A stretch of 48,421 nt of DNA from Byssochlamys sp. IMV 00236. Taxonomy: Eukaryota > Ascomycota > Eurotiomycetes > Eurotiales > Thermoascaceae. The position numbers were made by a program, and so were the translations under genes. Below are positions 46,556 through 48,421 of the stretch, in pieces. Numbering within the stretch: the first letter of the stretch is position 1; the number at the start of each line of letters is the position of its first letter. The stretch spans positions 1 through 48,421 of the forward strand of contig MSJH02000059.1 of assembly GCA_001931875.2 (NCBI GenBank), read 5' to 3'. The notes beneath the pieces are model-generated. The model was not told where the DNA came from. It was given only the letters and a program-made list of their open reading frames with translations, and made no database searches.

Positions 46556-46969
46556 AGTGTATCTGCAGTGAATAAAGAGCAACAAAAAAAGCGCAGAGCT
46601 GGGCTTGGATTTTAGAGGAGTGATCATTTCCAAAAATAGAAAAAATGCTCTCTCGATTGTTTTATATGGTTGCTAAACAGCAAATTAAACTGCTCGTCCA
46701 TGAAGGATGCTTCATTATTCTCTTTTATTTTTATTGAAAACAGTGAAAAAGCAAGACATGTGATTAATTGAATAACATATTTTTATTTATGAATGTGGCT
46801 GTCAACCTCATATTTCCTTTAGAATGCTTAGCCCACAACAACACACGAACCAAGATGAGACTGCGTGGCACGTGACTGACGGTCTTTTAATTACCAAAAG
46901 ACCTACAAAAATCAACAAGGTTCATCCTCTTACTTATTTCTTCCATCCATCCATCCATCGCATTAAACC
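46556..46969. promoter_or_regulatory. Divergent promoter region, TM9SF / TCTP
   Basis: About 410 bp. CACGTG at about 46869-46874. Directly before the TCTP ATG is a pyrimidine-rich leader with tandem CCAT units (about 46943-46959), reminiscent of TOP-like 5' leaders of translation-related mRNAs; that comparison is inference. Confidence 0.4.
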
Positions 46970-47531
46970 ATGCTCTTATACACTGATATCATCTCTGACG
47001 ACGAATTATTCACTGATGCTTTCGTATGTTACAGTTTTACAAATATAAATACGATTCTAACATAAATTTACCTTTTAGCCCATCAAAGAAGTTGATGACA
47101 TTGCCTACGAAGTTGACTGTAAGATGATCACCATCAACGAAGGTGATGTCGATATTGGAGCAAACCCTTCTGCTGAAGGTGGTGATGATGAAGGTGTCGA
47201 AAACACTGCCCAACAAGTCAACAACGTTATCTACACCTCTCGTCTTACTGAAACCTCTTTTGACAAGAAGTCCTACATGGTCTACATCAAGGGTTACATG
47301 AAGGCTGTCAAGGCCAAGTTGGAAGAAACCAACCCTGAACGTGTTGCCGTTTTCGAACAAAAGGTTACTCCTTTCGTTAAGAAGATCCTTGCTAACTTCA
47401 AGGACTATGAATTCTACACTGGTCAATCCATGAACCCTGATGGTATGGTTGCTTTGTTGAACTACCGTGAAGATGGTATTACCCCTTACTTCACCTTCTT
47501 CAAGGATGGTCTCAAGGTCGTAAAGCTCTAA
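46970..47531 (+). CDS. TMA19: Translationally controlled tumour protein (TCTP/TMA19)
   Basis: Two exons, 46970-47023 and 47079-47531 (507 nt, 168 aa). It reads MLLYTDIISDDELFTDAFPI, KEVDDIAYEVDCKMI, the signature YTSRLTETSFDKKSYMVYIK, ALLNYREDGITPYFTFFKDG and ends LKVVKL. Codons are strongly biased toward C-ending forms (AAC, TTC, AAG, GTC), as in highly expressed genes. It is a small beta-tent protein bound to ribosomes and tubulin, involved in growth and stress response. The 54-nt first exon with an early intron is common in highly expressed genes. Confidence 0.96.
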
Positions 47532-48077
47532 ATTGTTATATCTGCATTCTTATTTTTGTTCCGAAGCTCTAATAAAAGCGTATTCTAATACATATACATT
47601 TATATATGCTTCTTTTTTATCAGTACTCTCTTTTATTGCATGTCCAGCATTGGCCTACTGTTGCTTAGAAGGACACAGTTTGCGGTTATTAAATTACCAA
47701 CTTCCCATCATTCACTTTTTATTGTTGGGAAAGAGAGACTTGGGCCACTGCCCTATTAAAATTTTGTTATATTGCTTGTATATGAGGCCATTGACCTGAT
47801 TGTTTTACTTTTCTCAAACCTTCACTAGCAAATTCCTATTTCGCACTTCTTGTACCTATTTTCTTCTATTTGCCGTCTTTTGTTCCTTGAATAAACCTGG
47901 TCTGTGCCAGCCCAAAAGATCATCCCCTATTAGGAAACTTCATGCAGAATTATGATTGGCTAAAATTTTTCATCCTGACTTTTTGTTTGCCTCATTCACA
48001 AAAAAAATAGGCGTGTTTCTTCAACCCTATTTGTCCCTTATTTCTCCCTTCCTTTTTTTTCTTTTTTTTTTTCTGTT
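47532..48077. other. Spacer between TCTP and the right-edge gene
   Basis: About 545 bp with AATAAAAGCG near 47570 as likely 3' processing signal of TCTP. The later half is the promoter of the next gene, ending in a T-rich tract (48052-48073). A CCAAT in inverted form (GATTGGCTAA) lies at about 47954-47963. No ORF supported. Confidence 0.45.
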
Positions 48078-48390
48078 ATGGCTCCTTTGCCGTTAAGGTC
48101 CCGTTCGTCAAGAATAAATACTGAAAACCGCACGCAAACGACATTAAGCAAGTTCCTAACGAGAGCCTCCTCAAAACTGCAAGCTCAGCAAAATGCAAGA
48201 CAGCAACAACAACAACAACAACAACAACCTCCACAACAGCAACAGCAGCAACAACAACAGCAGCAGCCAAGGAAGTCAATCATAGACTCAAAATCAAAAA
48301 TACCAGAAAACAAAATATTAGAAGGTGTAGTTGCCTGTTTAGACGTTAGGTAGTAATAATATGTACTTGATCACGCTGGTACATATTAAT

Positions 48391-48421
<31 letters not shown>
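48078..48421 (+). CDS. First exon of a probable BRCT-domain protein, runs off the right edge
   Basis: The exon 48078-48349 starts MAPLPLRSRSSRINTENRTQ and contains a glutamine tract (about 24 Gln of CAA/CAG, broken by PP). It ends KILEGVVACLDVR at a donor-like GTAGTA (48350). Without splicing, a TAG stop follows at once. The final K-x-L-x-G-V-V-x-x-L-D-V-R resembles the first strand of a BRCT domain in checkpoint or DNA-repair proteins. The intron then runs into the T tract that ends the window. The BRCT call rests on one strand only. Confidence 0.5.

Noticed and set aside
48190..48270. CAA/CAG repeat as a CRISPR-like or satellite array
   Set aside because: It is a coding polyglutamine tract without spacers.

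Overview
The window looks like about 48 kb of nuclear DNA from an early-diverging filamentous fungus, most likely Mucoromycota (Mucorales-like). The reasons are AT-rich intergenic DNA with long T and A tracts, tightly packed genes with many 45-85 bp introns, an OPI1-type regulator, a DIRS-like retroelement fragment, and a minor-spliceosome intron plus a minor-spliceosome protein gene. As far as I know the minor spliceosome is lost in most Dikarya but kept in some Mucoromycota. Genus-level assignment is inference.

Layout, left to right. 1-725 (-): N-terminus of an SPX-domain phosphate protein, leaving the window. 1096-5264 (+): DIS3/RRP44, the exosome nuclease, in 19 exons; one intron is a textbook AT-AC U12-type intron. 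5408-6682 (+): F-box/LRR protein. 8454-10041 (-): alpha-tubulin. 10600-11199 (+): bHLH factor. 11257-12783 (+): neurochondrin-like protein. 12789-12983 (-): 64-aa orphan. 13176-13744 (+): RBX1/ROC1. 13786-14397 (-): DUF1640/MCUR1-like mitochondrial coiled-coil protein. 14453-15036 (-): ZMAT5, the U11/U12-20K protein. 15379-16975 (+): OPI1-like repressor. 17569-18995 (-): a cyclin-dependent kinase with an altered PSTAIRE helix and a DLG instead of DFG.

19442-23694 is a 4,253-bp mobile element with 106-149 bp terminal inverted repeats and a TA target duplication. It carries decayed ORFs: a possible PD-(D/E)XK nuclease-like ORF, a DIRS-like gag/RT fragment, an unidentified minus-strand ORF, and the C-terminal RuvC/zinc-ribbon part of a TnpB/Fanzor-like protein.

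The right half is dense again: neutral sphingomyelinase-like phosphodiesterase (24480-26102, +), 85-aa winged-helix-like protein (26170-26427, -), TCF25/RQC1 (27141-29423, -), a Tyr/His-rich protein (29501-30010, -), a two-finger C2H2 protein (30624-31093, +), NMA111 tandem HtrA protease (31622-35097, +), RBMX2/IST3 of the RES complex (35221-36072, -), mitochondrial HMG-box protein (36135-36870, -), a gene-poor 2.3 kb with a decayed minus-strand ORF, MCM3 (39196-41876, -), IPI1/TEX10 (42037-44358, -), TM9SF/EMP70 (44526-46555, -), TCTP (46970-47531, +), and the first exon of a probable BRCT protein at the right edge. Most genes are housekeeping genes with no operon-like logic. The strongest joint signal is the AT-AC intron in DIS3 together with the ZMAT5 gene 10 kb away. 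No tRNA, rRNA or CRISPR array was seen.
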